A stretch of 16,869 bases of DNA from JAQVXR01 sp050945755 (GCA_050945755.1 JBMNTN010000040.1:1-16869), one strand, 5' to 3'; shown: positions 7,726-14,001, counted from the stretch's first letter. Notes: generated by a model not told the origin, from the sequence alone. A program made the numbers and translations.

Positions 7726-7857
7726 ATGACAAACAAAAAGCGTAATGTTTCAGCAGTCTCAATAATTACGGGTGTTTATCACTTTCCCAAAGATCTGGCG
7801 GCAAAAATTGCTATTAAAGAAGTGGTGGATTTCCTCAGTCAGGATGGACTGTATTGA
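7726..7857 (+). pseudogene. 3' remnant of a macrodomain (ADP-ribose-binding) gene
   Basis: A 43-codon frame ends at TGA 7855-7857 and reads RNVSAVSIITGVYHFPKD, then LAAKIAIKEVVDFL. This is the C-terminal third of the macrodomain/O-acetyl-ADP-ribose deacetylase fold, where the usual motif is 'S-x-x-x-P-x-I-S-T-G-x-Y-x-x-P...A...I-A-x-x-x-x-x-x-F-L'. The T-G-V-Y turn is conserved, but the usual P-A-I-S is degraded to V-S-I-I. Intact proteins have about 150-180 residues, so the ADP-ribose-binding N-terminal part is gone. An ATG at 7726 opens the frame but sits directly on the terminator T-tract without an SD, so expression is unlikely. Confidence 0.55.
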
Positions 7858-7897
7858 AAAGGTTTTTTTCATCTGTTTTGATGAGGAAAATTATCGG

Positions 7898-8770
7898 TTA
7901 TATCTTGCCAGCCCACTTTTCAATTAGATGCTTCGGTACTGAGAGGTTGCCCAATCCGGACCCGAGTTTAATATGAGGTTTATTAGCTCCATGATAATCA
8001 CTGCCGCCGGATACATATAAATCATGTTGAGCGGCTATTTCCAGAAGGCTTTTAATTTGCTCCGTTGTGTGCAGGGAGTAAAATATCTCCAATCCGTCTA
8101 TTCCGGATTCAAATATAACGTCTTCTACCAGCCTGCAGTGATTGTCTACCAGGTAAGTATAGGGGTGGGCGAGAAAAGCAAGTCCTCCGGCATCTTGAAT
8201 GGCAGCAACCACTTCTCGACAGGGAGGGAAATAAGAATCAAAAACATATAGTTCGCAGTCCGGGTTATTCATATAACGGTAGATCATTTCCGGATACTTT
8301 ACTAATTCTTCGGGGAATCTTTTTAAGTTTTCGGGATACCTCCATAATTCCTTTTCAAAAGCTTCCGTAGCAAAAGGTGGTACGTATTTCAGGTCAGGGT
8401 CCATCTTAAACCCCTTCTTAAGGAGTTTTTCTTTAATTATGAAAAAAATTTCTTTCTCCTTTTGCTCCATTTCTTCTTTATTAAAGCGCCTATCGATAAA
8501 CTTTTGCATTTTGTTCGGGTCAAAGCCGTATCCGAGAACTTCAATTAGCAGGGAACCGAAGGTTACGCAGAATTCTACTCCGGGAATTATTCTGCCGGGG
8601 AAATTCTTTAATGCATTACTTTCTGCTAATTGGTGATAGGCAGATATTGTATTGTGATCGGTGATGCTGATAATTATTAAGCCTAGGTGGGAAGCTTTTT
8701 CTATCAACTGTTCGGGCGTATCCGTACCGTCTGATACGTCGGTATGGATATGAAGATCGATCTGGGGCAT
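7898..8770 (-). CDS. PHP-domain metal-dependent phosphoesterase
   Basis: This 290-residue PHP-domain protein is of the TrpH/RNase AM-like class. The polynuclear metal site is visible: DLHIHTDVSDG (His7, His9, Asp14), ITDHN (Asp38, His39), PGVEF (Glu66), AHP (His202) and GSDYHG (Asp258, His260). Relatives hydrolyse phosphate esters or trim 5' ends of RNA, but the substrate is not readable here. An insertion at residues 144-164 consists of three consecutive heptapeptides, RYPENLK, RFPEELV and KYPEMIY, within the variable region between the metal-binding blocks. Start ATG 8768-8770 is five bases after AAGGTG; a TTG directly before it is less likely. A TATAAT box at 8791-8796 (minus strand) could be its -10, though no good -35 accompanies it. 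Confidence 0.88.
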   Translation of the reverse strand: MPQIDLHIHTDVSDGTDTPEQLIEKASHLGLIIISITDHNTISAYHQLAESNALKNFPGRIIPGVEFCVTFGSLLIEVLGYGFDPNKMQKFIDRRFNKEEMEQKEKEIFFIIKEKLLKKGFKMDPDLKYVPPFATEAFEKELWRYPENLKRFPEELVKYPEMIYRYMNNPDCELYVFDSYFPPCREVVAAIQDAGGLAFLAHPYTYLVDNHCRLVEDVIFESGIDGLEIFYSLHTTEQIKSLLEIAAQHDLYVSGGSDYHGANKPHIKLGSGLGNLSVPKHLIEKWAGKI

Positions 8771-8868
8771 CAAAACACCTTCTTTTTGGTATTATAAAGA
8801 AAACTTGGCTTGGCTAAGTCTTTCGCGCAGGCGGAAGCTATAGTTCTTTTATCCTATTGATAGTATAA

Positions 8869-8897
8869 AAAGACCTTTCCATTTTGGAAAGGTCTTT
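8869..8897 (-). terminator. Intrinsic terminator of the zinc-ribbon gene
   Basis: A perfect 12-bp stem (AAAGACCTTTCC / GGAAAGGTCTTT) has a five-base loop. Read on the minus strand it ends in TCTTTTTATA, eleven bases beyond the stop of the zinc-ribbon gene. The A/T flanks are symmetric enough to work partly in the other direction. Confidence 0.88.
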
Positions 8898-8907
8898 AAA
8901 AAGTTTA

Positions 8908-9213
8908 TTACCAGCTATTCCGGTTATTACGTGCTTGGTAACAATCTCTGCAGTACACAGGTTTGTCACCAGACGGTTGAAAAGGAACGGTTGTTTCTTT
9001 TCCGCAGGAAGCACAAACAGCCGGATACATCTGACGTTCACTGCGTCCAAACCCACCCCGGTTTCTACTTTGTGCCTTTCTGGCAGCACGGCATTCAGGG
9101 CATCGTCCGGGTTCATTGGTAAAACCTTTTTCTGCGTAGAATTCCTGTTCCGAAGCGGAAAACACAAATTCATTACCGCATTCCTTACAAACGAGAGTTT
9201 TGTCGTTATACAT
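8908..9213 (-). CDS. Small zinc-ribbon protein with four CxxC pairs
   Basis: This 101-residue soluble protein has two zinc-binding halves. The first pairs CKEC (Cys9/Cys12) with CPEC (Cys37/Cys40). The second pairs CASC with CRDC near the C-terminus. A basic, glycine-rich linker (RKAQSRNRGGFGRSERQ) joins them and could contact nucleic acid; that is inference. The layout matches the 'zinc-ribbon domain containing' (probable zinc-binding, zf_Tbcl-like) proteins common in Clostridia and other bacteria, whose function is unknown. ATG 9211-9213 is chosen because GGAGG (9219-9223) precedes it by five bases; the in-frame ATG at 9223-9225 overlaps that SD. The gene is a single unit with its own terminator and a likely promoter about 110 bases upstream. 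Confidence 0.88.
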   Translation of the reverse strand: MYNDKTLVCKECGNEFVFSASEQEFYAEKGFTNEPGRCPECRAARKAQSRNRGGFGRSERQMYPAVCASCGKETTVPFQPSGDKPVYCRDCYQARNNRNSW

Positions 9214-9322
9214 AAAAACCTCCATTAATTATATTGCCCTAGCAGAGGAAAACTCAAGAATCTTCCCTTGCCTCCGGCAATAGAGAAGGTTAAGTATATC
9301 CTAAGATACTATTGGCTTTACT

Positions 9323-9351
9323 AGTATAACCATTATATAGTAGAATTACAA
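9323..9351 (-). promoter_or_regulatory. Probable promoter of the zinc-ribbon gene
   Basis: On the minus strand TTGTAA (9346-9351) and TATACT (9323-9328) are 17 bases apart. Transcription would start near 9316, giving a leader of about 100 bases. That leader contains a small TTGCC-GGA-GGCAA hairpin at about 9269-9281. A nearby TATAAT has no suitable -35. Confidence 0.45.
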
Positions 9352-9451
9352 GTGTTAATATTTGCATGAGGAAAATATTACCGATAGGGGGCAGGCTTTT
9401 AAATAATAAATTTTTATCAGTTTTTTTACTAAAACTTTTATTTGGGAGAGA
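9352..9451. other. AT-rich divergent spacer with no recognisable gene
   Basis: This is the core of the roughly 400-base gap between the zinc-ribbon and rnk-like start codons. It has homopolymer runs but no coding frame with an SD, no RNA motif I recognise and no repeat. The flanking parts of the gap hold the two divergent promoters and their leaders. Confidence 0.5.
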
Positions 9452-9480
9452 TTGAATTATTAGGAAAACTCATTTATAAT
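9452..9480 (+). promoter_or_regulatory. Sigma-A-type promoter of the rnk-like gene
   Basis: TTGAAT (9452-9457) and a perfect TATAAT (9475-9480) are 17 bases apart. The predicted start near 9487 gives a leader of about 128 bases, long for a simple gene. Confidence 0.7.
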
Positions 9481-9519
9481 AGAAATAGTTTATACAACAA
9501 GTTAATTTTTAGGCGCGAG

Positions 9520-9545
9520 GCGGCTATCTTATAAATGGTAGTCGC
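9520..9545 (+). promoter_or_regulatory. Leader hairpin of the rnk-like gene
   Basis: GCGGCTATC (9520-9528) pairs along nine positions, two of them G-T wobbles, with GGTAGTCGC (9537-9545) around an eight-base AT loop. Part of the left arm, GGCTA (9522-9526), could instead pair with TAGCC (9561-9565). No T-tract follows, so it is not a terminator. No known riboswitch class was recognised. Confidence 0.4.
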
Positions 9546-9614
9546 TATGTTTATATTACCTAGCCTGGCTTAATTTTAGATGTTGTGGCAAATACGGAGG
9601 AAGGAGTGTTAAGT

Positions 9615-10028
9615 ATGGCAAGAGTGATTTATATCTCGGAATTTGATAAAGAAAAGCTGCGGAAACTTATTATCAAGGAAAAAGAATATAATTCGAGAAA
9701 CACAAAATATTTAAAAAACCTTGAGCAAGAACTGGAACGAGCGCGTGCAGTCTCCCCTCAGGAAATCCCTCGCGATGCAATTACGATGAATTCAAAGGTG
9801 TTTCTAAAAGATTTAGATTCCGGGGAGGAGATGACATACACGCTGGTTTATCCGGCTGAAGCTGATTTGACAGAAAATAAAATTTCGGTTTTGGCCCCTG
9901 TTGGGACAGCGATTCTTGGTTACCGGGAGGGGGATGTTATCGACTGGGAAGTGCCAAATGGAGTAGTTCGCTTAAGGGTTGAAAAAGTTGTTTATCAGCC
10001 AGAAGCAGCCGGACAATTTGACTTGTAA
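9615..10028 (+). CDS. rnk: Rnk/GreA-family RNA polymerase-binding protein
   Basis: This 137-residue protein has a short N-terminal coiled coil (about residues 10-45) and a C-terminal FKBP-like GreA/GreB domain. Strongly conserved Rnk features are ITMNSKVFLKDLDSGEEM, TLVYPAEAD, SVLAPVGTAILGYREGD and the C-terminal YQPEAAGQFDL. Rnk was named as a regulator of nucleoside diphosphate kinase in E. coli and binds RNA polymerase near the secondary channel; its coiled coil is shorter than GreA's, so transcript cleavage is not expected. ATG 9615 follows AAGGAG (9601-9606) by eight bases and starts the conserved region directly; an in-frame upstream start at 9585 precedes the SD and is rejected. The gene is monocistronic between its own promoter and terminator. 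Confidence 0.85.
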   Translation: MARVIYISEFDKEKLRKLIIKEKEYNSRNTKYLKNLEQELERARAVSPQEIPRDAITMNSKVFLKDLDSGEEMTYTLVYPAEADLTENKISVLAPVGTAILGYREGDVIDWEVPNGVVRLRVEKVVYQPEAAGQFDL

Positions 10029-10094
10029 AGAGCGGAGAGTAGAAAGATTAAATAGACAGATATTAAGAGATTATTACGGTACTGGTATATAAAG

Positions 10095-10132
10095 TCCTGC
10101 TAAGACAACAGCTTGGCAGGATTTTAGTTTTG
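10095..10132 (+). terminator. Intrinsic terminator after the rnk-like gene
   Basis: TCCTGCTAAG (10095-10104) pairs with CTTGGCAGGA (10112-10121) over ten positions, including one wobble, with a seven-base loop. TTTTAGTTTTG follows. It lies between convergent genes and may weakly serve the LysR gene as well. Confidence 0.8.
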
Positions 10133-10173
10133 CTTGGTTAAAAGCTTGCGCAATAGCTTTAAATTACATTGCC

Positions 10174-11061
10174 TTATTTTTTGAGAAGTGTCCCTGAGAG
10201 ACATGCCTTTTTAAAATCAAGCATTGCTTGGGTAAAAAATTTATTTTTGTGAGAGATAAGGTTAAACTTGCGCGAAAGGGATAAACCTTCAATTTCTACA
10301 GCCGCTAGCTCACCAGATTGGACCTCTTTTTCTACAGCCAAACAGGAGATGACTGCAATGCCTAAACCCTTTGCAACGGCGTTCTTTATTGCTTCTGCAT
10401 TGTTATAGGTCCCTGCTGTTTGCCACTTAAGTTCGGCACCTGCCAGCGCTGCTTCAAATACTTCCCGTGTGCCGCTTCCCCTTTCCCGCATAATAAATGC
10501 TGCGTTGTTTATATCTGCCGTTGTCGCTTTTCCCTTTATCGCTAATGGGTGTTCCGGTGGGCAAATCAGCATCAGTTTATCACTGCTGAAAGGCGCTTCA
10601 ACGATGTCATTAGAATGTATTGGCCCCTCCACCAATCCCAGATCGATCCGATCGGTGAGAAGAAGCTTCTCGATTATTTTTGTGTTATCAACCGTTGTCA
10701 TAATTTCCACATCCGGATATTGACAAAGAAAACTTTGTACCATGCTGCCCAAAAGACAGGTGCCAATGGTAATACTGGCTCCCAGCCGGATTACTCCTGA
10801 TTTAACCAAGCTTCGAAGTTCCTGCTGGGCTTGTTCCGCCAAGTTGAGAATGTGGCGCGCATAAGATAAAAGTTTTTCCCCGGCTGTTGTGATATAAAGC
10901 CTGCGTCCGAATCTTTCAAACAAACGAACTCCATAATGAGTTTCCAGTTCCGATATCGCCTGGCTGACTGAAGGTTGCGCGATAAATAATTTTTCCGCTG
11001 CTGCTGTCATCGTGCCTTCGTCACAGACAGCAACAAAAATGCTTAAATGACGAAAGGTCAT
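10174..11061 (-). CDS. LysR-family transcriptional regulator (YeiE/CysL-like position)
   Basis: This 295-residue regulator has the N-terminal winged helix-turn-helix of LysR proteins (MTFRHLSIFVAVCDEGTMTA, then AEKLFIAQPSVSQAISELE at about 22-40, then RLFERFGRRLYITTAG). A two-lobe periplasmic-binding-like effector domain starts near residue 90 (VIRLGASITIGTCLL, IDLGLVEGPI, RERGSGTREVFE). ATG 11059-11061 is used because GAGGTG (11066-11071) lies four bases upstream and the HTH begins at once; an in-frame start 99 bases earlier would add an unrelated tail reading through the palindromic leader. It is divergent from a yeiH-family gene. LysR-yeiH pairs are common, the regulator controlling its neighbour and itself; the effector is unknown. 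Confidence 0.92.
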   Translation of the reverse strand: MTFRHLSIFVAVCDEGTMTAAAEKLFIAQPSVSQAISELETHYGVRLFERFGRRLYITTAGEKLLSYARHILNLAEQAQQELRSLVKSGVIRLGASITIGTCLLGSMVQSFLCQYPDVEIMTTVDNTKIIEKLLLTDRIDLGLVEGPIHSNDIVEAPFSSDKLMLICPPEHPLAIKGKATTADINNAAFIMRERGSGTREVFEAALAGAELKWQTAGTYNNAEAIKNAVAKGLGIAVISCLAVEKEVQSGELAAVEIEGLSLSRKFNLISHKNKFFTQAMLDFKKACLSGTLLKK

Positions 11062-11075
11062 ATTACACCTCATAT

Positions 11076-11091
11076 ATAGGTTAAAACCTAT
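11076..11091. promoter_or_regulatory. Candidate LysR autoregulatory operator (perfect palindrome)
   Basis: ATAGGTT-AA-AACCTAT is a perfect 7-2-7 inverted repeat lying between the predicted LysR transcription start (about 11097) and its SD. Its A/T-rich dyad fits LysR sites in general. A partial half-site TTAGGTT recurs at 11141-11147, closer to the divergent gene. Confidence 0.5.
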
Positions 11092-11103
11092 TAATAATAT
11101 TAA

Positions 11104-11132
11104 ATTATAGTATTTTACAAATAAAAGAGCAA
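11104..11132 (-). promoter_or_regulatory. Promoter of the LysR gene
   Basis: On the minus strand TTGCTC (11127-11132) and a perfect TATAAT (11104-11109) are 17 bases apart. Transcription would start near 11097, about 36 bases before the ATG. The divergent gene's own promoter is less clear; TTACAA (11116-11121) with TACATT (11138-11143) at 16 bases is one possibility and would overlap this element. Confidence 0.6.
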
Positions 11133-11187
11133 GTGGTACATTAGGTTTTGTCACTAACATACAAACTTAGAGCAGGAGGAACTTGAC

Positions 11188-12174
11188 ATGGCAAATTTAA
11201 AACGAATTTTGCCTGGGATTATTGGATCCGCTATTATTGCCGGGTTTGCTTGGTGGTTGGGCAGACTGTATCCTATAATTGGCGGACCGGTATTCGGCAT
11301 TTTGTTGGGAATGTTATTTGCAGTAAGGAGGCGTTCAGGTCTTTTTGATGCCGGGATTGGTTTTACTTCCAAAAAAATATTGCAGGCTGCGATTGTTCTT
11401 TTGGGTTTTGAGATGAACCTTGTCAGTATTATTCAAGTTGGCAGCCAATCCCTGTTGCTGATGATTTTTACTTTAGCAGCCGCCTTTCTTACAGCCTGGC
11501 TTGTCGGGCGTTGGCTGAAAGTGGAAGGGAAACTTGCTACACTTATTGGAGTCGGTACTGCTATTTGCGGGGGATCGGCAATTGCCGCAGTTTCACCGGT
11601 GATAAGAGCGGAAGACAAGGATATTGCTTATGCTATTTCTACGATATTTCTTTTTAATATTTTGGCGGTATTTCTCTTTCCTGCTGCCGGGCACCTGCTT
11701 CATTTGAATGACACCGGTTTTGGCATGTGGGCAGGGACTGCCATCAATGATACTTCATCAGTTGTGGCAGCGGGCTATTCATATAGTGACGCCGCCGGCG
11801 CTTTTGCCACCATTGTGAAGCTTACCCGAACATTGATGATTATACCAATTTCCATGTTTCTGGCTTTGTACATGACAAGAAAGGAGACCAGCGGAGGGAA
11901 TTTTAACTTTGTCAAGGTATTTCCCTGGTTTGTGGTCGGGTTCCTTGCAGCTTCGGTTTTGGGAACGGTAGGTATTGTCCCTGCTACATTAGGGGTAATA
12001 CTTGGGCAGGCTGGGAAGTTTATGATTGTTATGGCCATGGTTGCTATCGGATTAAACACTAATCTCGGGCAGATGATCAAGAGCGGTCCTGTTCCGATTA
12101 TCCTTGGACTCTGTACTTGGGCAATGGTCGCTTTTACTTCATTAGTTGTACAACATGTCATGGGAATTTGGTAG
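11188..12174 (+). CDS. yeiH: YeiH/UPF0324-family putative sulfate-exporter-like membrane protein
   Basis: This 328-residue membrane protein has about ten hydrophobic segments and belongs to the conserved hypothetical YeiH family (PF03601, 'putative sulfate exporter' by annotation convention). Recognisable blocks are IGGPVFGILLGMLF (about 31-44), LLGFEMNLVSI, GTAICGGSAIAAVSPVI (about 122-138) and WAGTAINDTSSVVAAGYSYS. Transport of sulfite or another anion has been suggested for the family, but the function of this member is not known. Start ATG 11188 has AGGAGGA (11174-11180) seven bases before it. The divergent LysR gene is the probable regulator. No clear terminator follows; a T-run at 12178-12182 lacks a stem. 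Confidence 0.88.
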   Translation: MANLKRILPGIIGSAIIAGFAWWLGRLYPIIGGPVFGILLGMLFAVRRRSGLFDAGIGFTSKKILQAAIVLLGFEMNLVSIIQVGSQSLLLMIFTLAAAFLTAWLVGRWLKVEGKLATLIGVGTAICGGSAIAAVSPVIRAEDKDIAYAISTIFLFNILAVFLFPAAGHLLHLNDTGFGMWAGTAINDTSSVVAAGYSYSDAAGAFATIVKLTRTLMIIPISMFLALYMTRKETSGGNFNFVKVFPWFVVGFLAASVLGTVGIVPATLGVILGQAGKFMIVMAMVAIGLNTNLGQMIKSGPVPIILGLCTWAMVAFTSLVVQHVMGIW

Positions 12175-12322
12175 GATTTTTTAATAATGGCTGCTTTGGA
12201 GTTGTTCCAAACAAAAAGTGCTATTCCCAAATTTTTTAAATACCCTTTCCGACAGTCCAAGCATTTTAGTAAGATGGATGTTTTTGAAAGGTTGCGCAAT
12301 GGGGAAAAATTATGGTTAATTA

Positions 12323-12352
12323 TTGACAGTAGTCAGCGTTATAGTGCATAAT
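12323..12352 (+). promoter_or_regulatory. Promoter of the riboswitch-lysA unit
   Basis: A perfect TTGACA (12323-12328) and CATAAT (12347-12352) are 18 bases apart. The predicted start near 12359 lies about 12 bases before the first paired base of the riboswitch, as expected for a leader promoter. Confidence 0.65.
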
Positions 12353-12370
12353 TAAACAGATTAATGACAT

Positions 12371-12546
12371 CTGATAGAGGTGCGGCACATTAAGATTACG
12401 TACTTTGAGTCGGCCGATAATGAAAAGTACGGAAAGGAATTGCCGCCGAAGCAGAGGTCCTTTGGTCCGGGGATTTATGCTGGGCTTGAACTAAATAAGT
12501 TCAAGACTGTCACCCGATTATTTCACGGGTGGAGCGCTATCTTACA
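12371..12546 (+). promoter_or_regulatory. Lysine riboswitch (L-box) aptamer
   Basis: The sequence matches the lysine riboswitch in order and spacing. It opens with GATAGAGGTGCG (12373-12384). AGTACGGAAAGGA follows, then GCCGAAGC (12445-12452), then GCTGGGCTTGAAC with the P4 hairpin CTTGAAC/GTTCAAG. ACTGTC comes next, then the P5 hairpin CACCCG/CGGGTG, and last the closing GGAGCGCTATC (12531-12541). P1 is formed by GATAG (12373-12377) with CTATC (12537-12541). The aptamer binds L-lysine and, through the terminator downstream, lowers transcription of the lysine biosynthetic gene that follows. The order matches the B. subtilis lysC leader from memory; no covariance search was run. Confidence 0.93.
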
Positions 12547-12554
12547 GTTTTCAT

Positions 12555-12577
12555 TAGAGTAATAAGTATTTATTCTA
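12555..12577 (+). promoter_or_regulatory. Extra hairpin between riboswitch and terminator
   Basis: TAGAGTAA (12555-12562) pairs with TTATTCTA (12570-12577), eight pairs including one wobble, with a seven-base loop. It sits in the expression platform and may be part of, or compete with, the antiterminator; the exact antiterminator pairing could not be resolved by eye. Confidence 0.4.
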
Positions 12578-12579
12578 TT

Positions 12580-12611
12580 AAAGACGGTGGGAAGTGTTCA
12601 GCCGTCTTTTT
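12580..12611 (+). terminator. Riboswitch-controlled attenuator terminator
   Basis: AAAGACGG (12580-12587) pairs with CCGTCTTT (12602-12609), extendable by a wobble, and runs into five Ts at 12607-12611. It lies 70 bases before the lysA start codon and 34 bases after the aptamer, the usual place for the lysine-dependent terminator. Confidence 0.85.
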
Positions 12612-12681
12612 AATTTACTGGATAATAATTGCGGCCAATAGCCGGGAAAATAGAAAAATAATATGAGCGGAGGATTAAATT

Positions 12682-13935
12682 ATGGCGGAAAAGAAAGTGC
12701 CGATAAATAAAGCACAGCTTGAGGAAATCATCAAAGAATTTCCCACTCCTTTTCATCTTTATGTGGAGGAAGCGATCAGGAAAAATGTCCGGCGGCTCCA
12801 AGCGGCCTTTGCCTGGGTGCCTCAGTTTAAAGAACACTTTGCGGTAAAAGCGACACCTAACCCATACATCTTAAAGATCCTCAAGGAGGAAGGATGCGGG
12901 GCGGATTGCAGTTCTCTTGCGGAACTTATTATTGCGGAAAAGACCGGGTTAAAAGGGGAAGACATTGTTTTGACGTCCAATGTTACTCCCTTTGAGGAGT
13001 ACCGAAAAGCCCGGGAACTGGGGGCAATTATTAATATTGATGATATTAGCCATATCCCCTACTTGGAAAAGCATGCCGGTTTTTCCGACCTTATTAGTTT
13101 TAGGTATAATCCCGGTCCCTTACGTAAGGGGGGGAATGCCATTATCGGCGAACCGGAGGAAGCCAAATATGGGTTGACCCGGGAACAAATTTTTGAAGCC
13201 TACAAAACAGTAAGCCAAAAAGGGGTACGCCGTTTTGGCATTCATACCATGGTTATATCCAATGAATTAGATGGAAATTACTTTATTGAGACGGCAAAGA
13301 TGATGTTTGATTTGGTCGTAGAAATTTATCGTACCTTGAATATCCGTATTGAATACGTTAACTTAGGCGGAGGTATCGGCATTCCCTACCGGCCTGAAGA
13401 GAAAGAGATGGATTTAGAATTGGTGGGGAAGGGCATTAAAAAGGCCTATGAAGAAAAGATTGTTGCCAACGGACTGGACCCGCTTAAGATTGCTATGGAA
13501 AGCGGACGGATGATTACCGGGCCCTGTGGCTATTTAGTCGCATCTGTGCTTCATAAAAAGGAGATTTATAAGAATTATATCGGACTTGATGCTTGCATGG
13601 CTAATCTGATGCGCCCGGCTATTTACGGAGCATATCATCATATTACCGTTTTAGGCAAGGAAGATTGGCCGCTAGACCATGTTTATGATGTCACCGGTTC
13701 CTTGTGCGAAAACAATGATAAATTTGCCATCAACCGGAAACTCCCGAAGATTGATATCGGGGATATTATTGTGATTCATGATACAGGTGCCCATGGTCAT
13801 GCCATGGGGTTTAATTATAATGGCAAGCTCCGCTCTGCAGAACTGCTTTTGAAACCGGATGGGAGTGTGAAAATGATTCGCCGGGCGGAAACGCTGGATG
13901 ATTATTTTTCCACCTTGGATTTTTCCCAGTTATAA
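12682..13935 (+). CDS. lysA: Diaminopimelate decarboxylase, divergent LysA
   Basis: This 417-residue PLP-dependent decarboxylase of fold type III converts meso-diaminopimelate to L-lysine in the cytoplasm. The PLP-binding lysine lies in HFAVKATPNP (Lys56). The phosphate-binding loop is LGGGIGIPY (228-236), followed by MESGRMITGPCG (272-283). The catalytic cysteine region is SLCENNDKFA with Cys342 and Asp346, where typical LysA proteins have CESGD. The C-terminal substrate and PLP-ring segment reads TGAHGHAMGFNYNGKLRSAE (368-387), unlike the common GAYGxxMSSNYN form. Length is normal. ATG 12682 is seven bases after GGAGGA (12669-12674). Control by a lysine riboswitch strongly supports lysine biosynthesis despite the altered motifs. 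Other members of the family decarboxylate carboxynorspermidine, arginine or ornithine and are less likely here. Confidence 0.9.
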   Translation: MAEKKVPINKAQLEEIIKEFPTPFHLYVEEAIRKNVRRLQAAFAWVPQFKEHFAVKATPNPYILKILKEEGCGADCSSLAELIIAEKTGLKGEDIVLTSNVTPFEEYRKARELGAIINIDDISHIPYLEKHAGFSDLISFRYNPGPLRKGGNAIIGEPEEAKYGLTREQIFEAYKTVSQKGVRRFGIHTMVISNELDGNYFIETAKMMFDLVVEIYRTLNIRIEYVNLGGGIGIPYRPEEKEMDLELVGKGIKKAYEEKIVANGLDPLKIAMESGRMITGPCGYLVASVLHKKEIYKNYIGLDACMANLMRPAIYGAYHHITVLGKEDWPLDHVYDVTGSLCENNDKFAINRKLPKIDIGDIIVIHDTGAHGHAMGFNYNGKLRSAELLLKPDGSVKMIRRAETLDDYFSTLDFSQL

Positions 13936-13973
13936 AAGTTTTTGAACATTGGATAATTCTTAGTTTCAAAAAT

Positions 13974-14001
13974 AAAAAAGGATCCGTTGGGATCCTTTTT
14001 T
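13974..14001. terminator. Bidirectional terminator between lysA and the UPF0182 gene
   Basis: A perfect 12-bp stem, AAAAAAGGATCC / GGATCCTTTTTT, has a four-base loop (GTTG). T-runs occur on both strands, so it can end lysA (stop 13935) and the convergent UPF0182 gene (stop 14104). Confidence 0.9.

Noticed and set aside
7858..7897. Weak CATC/GATG hairpin with T and A runs after the macrodomain remnant
   Set aside because: The stem is only four pairs and the T-run precedes rather than follows it on the plus strand; not convincing as a terminator for either strand.
8838..9173. 111-codon minus-strand frame overlapping the zinc-ribbon gene
   Set aside because: It runs through the terminator hairpin and antiparallels the CxxC coding pattern in a different frame; no SD and no recognisable domain.
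11062..11160. Upstream start that would extend the LysR protein by 33 residues
   Set aside because: The extension reads through the promoter and palindrome, while ATG 11061 has an SD and begins the HTH directly.
11775..12299. 174-codon minus-strand frame over the 3' half of yeiH
   Set aside because: It is antisense to conserved membrane segments of yeiH, has no SD or known motif, and is explained by codon bias of the real gene.
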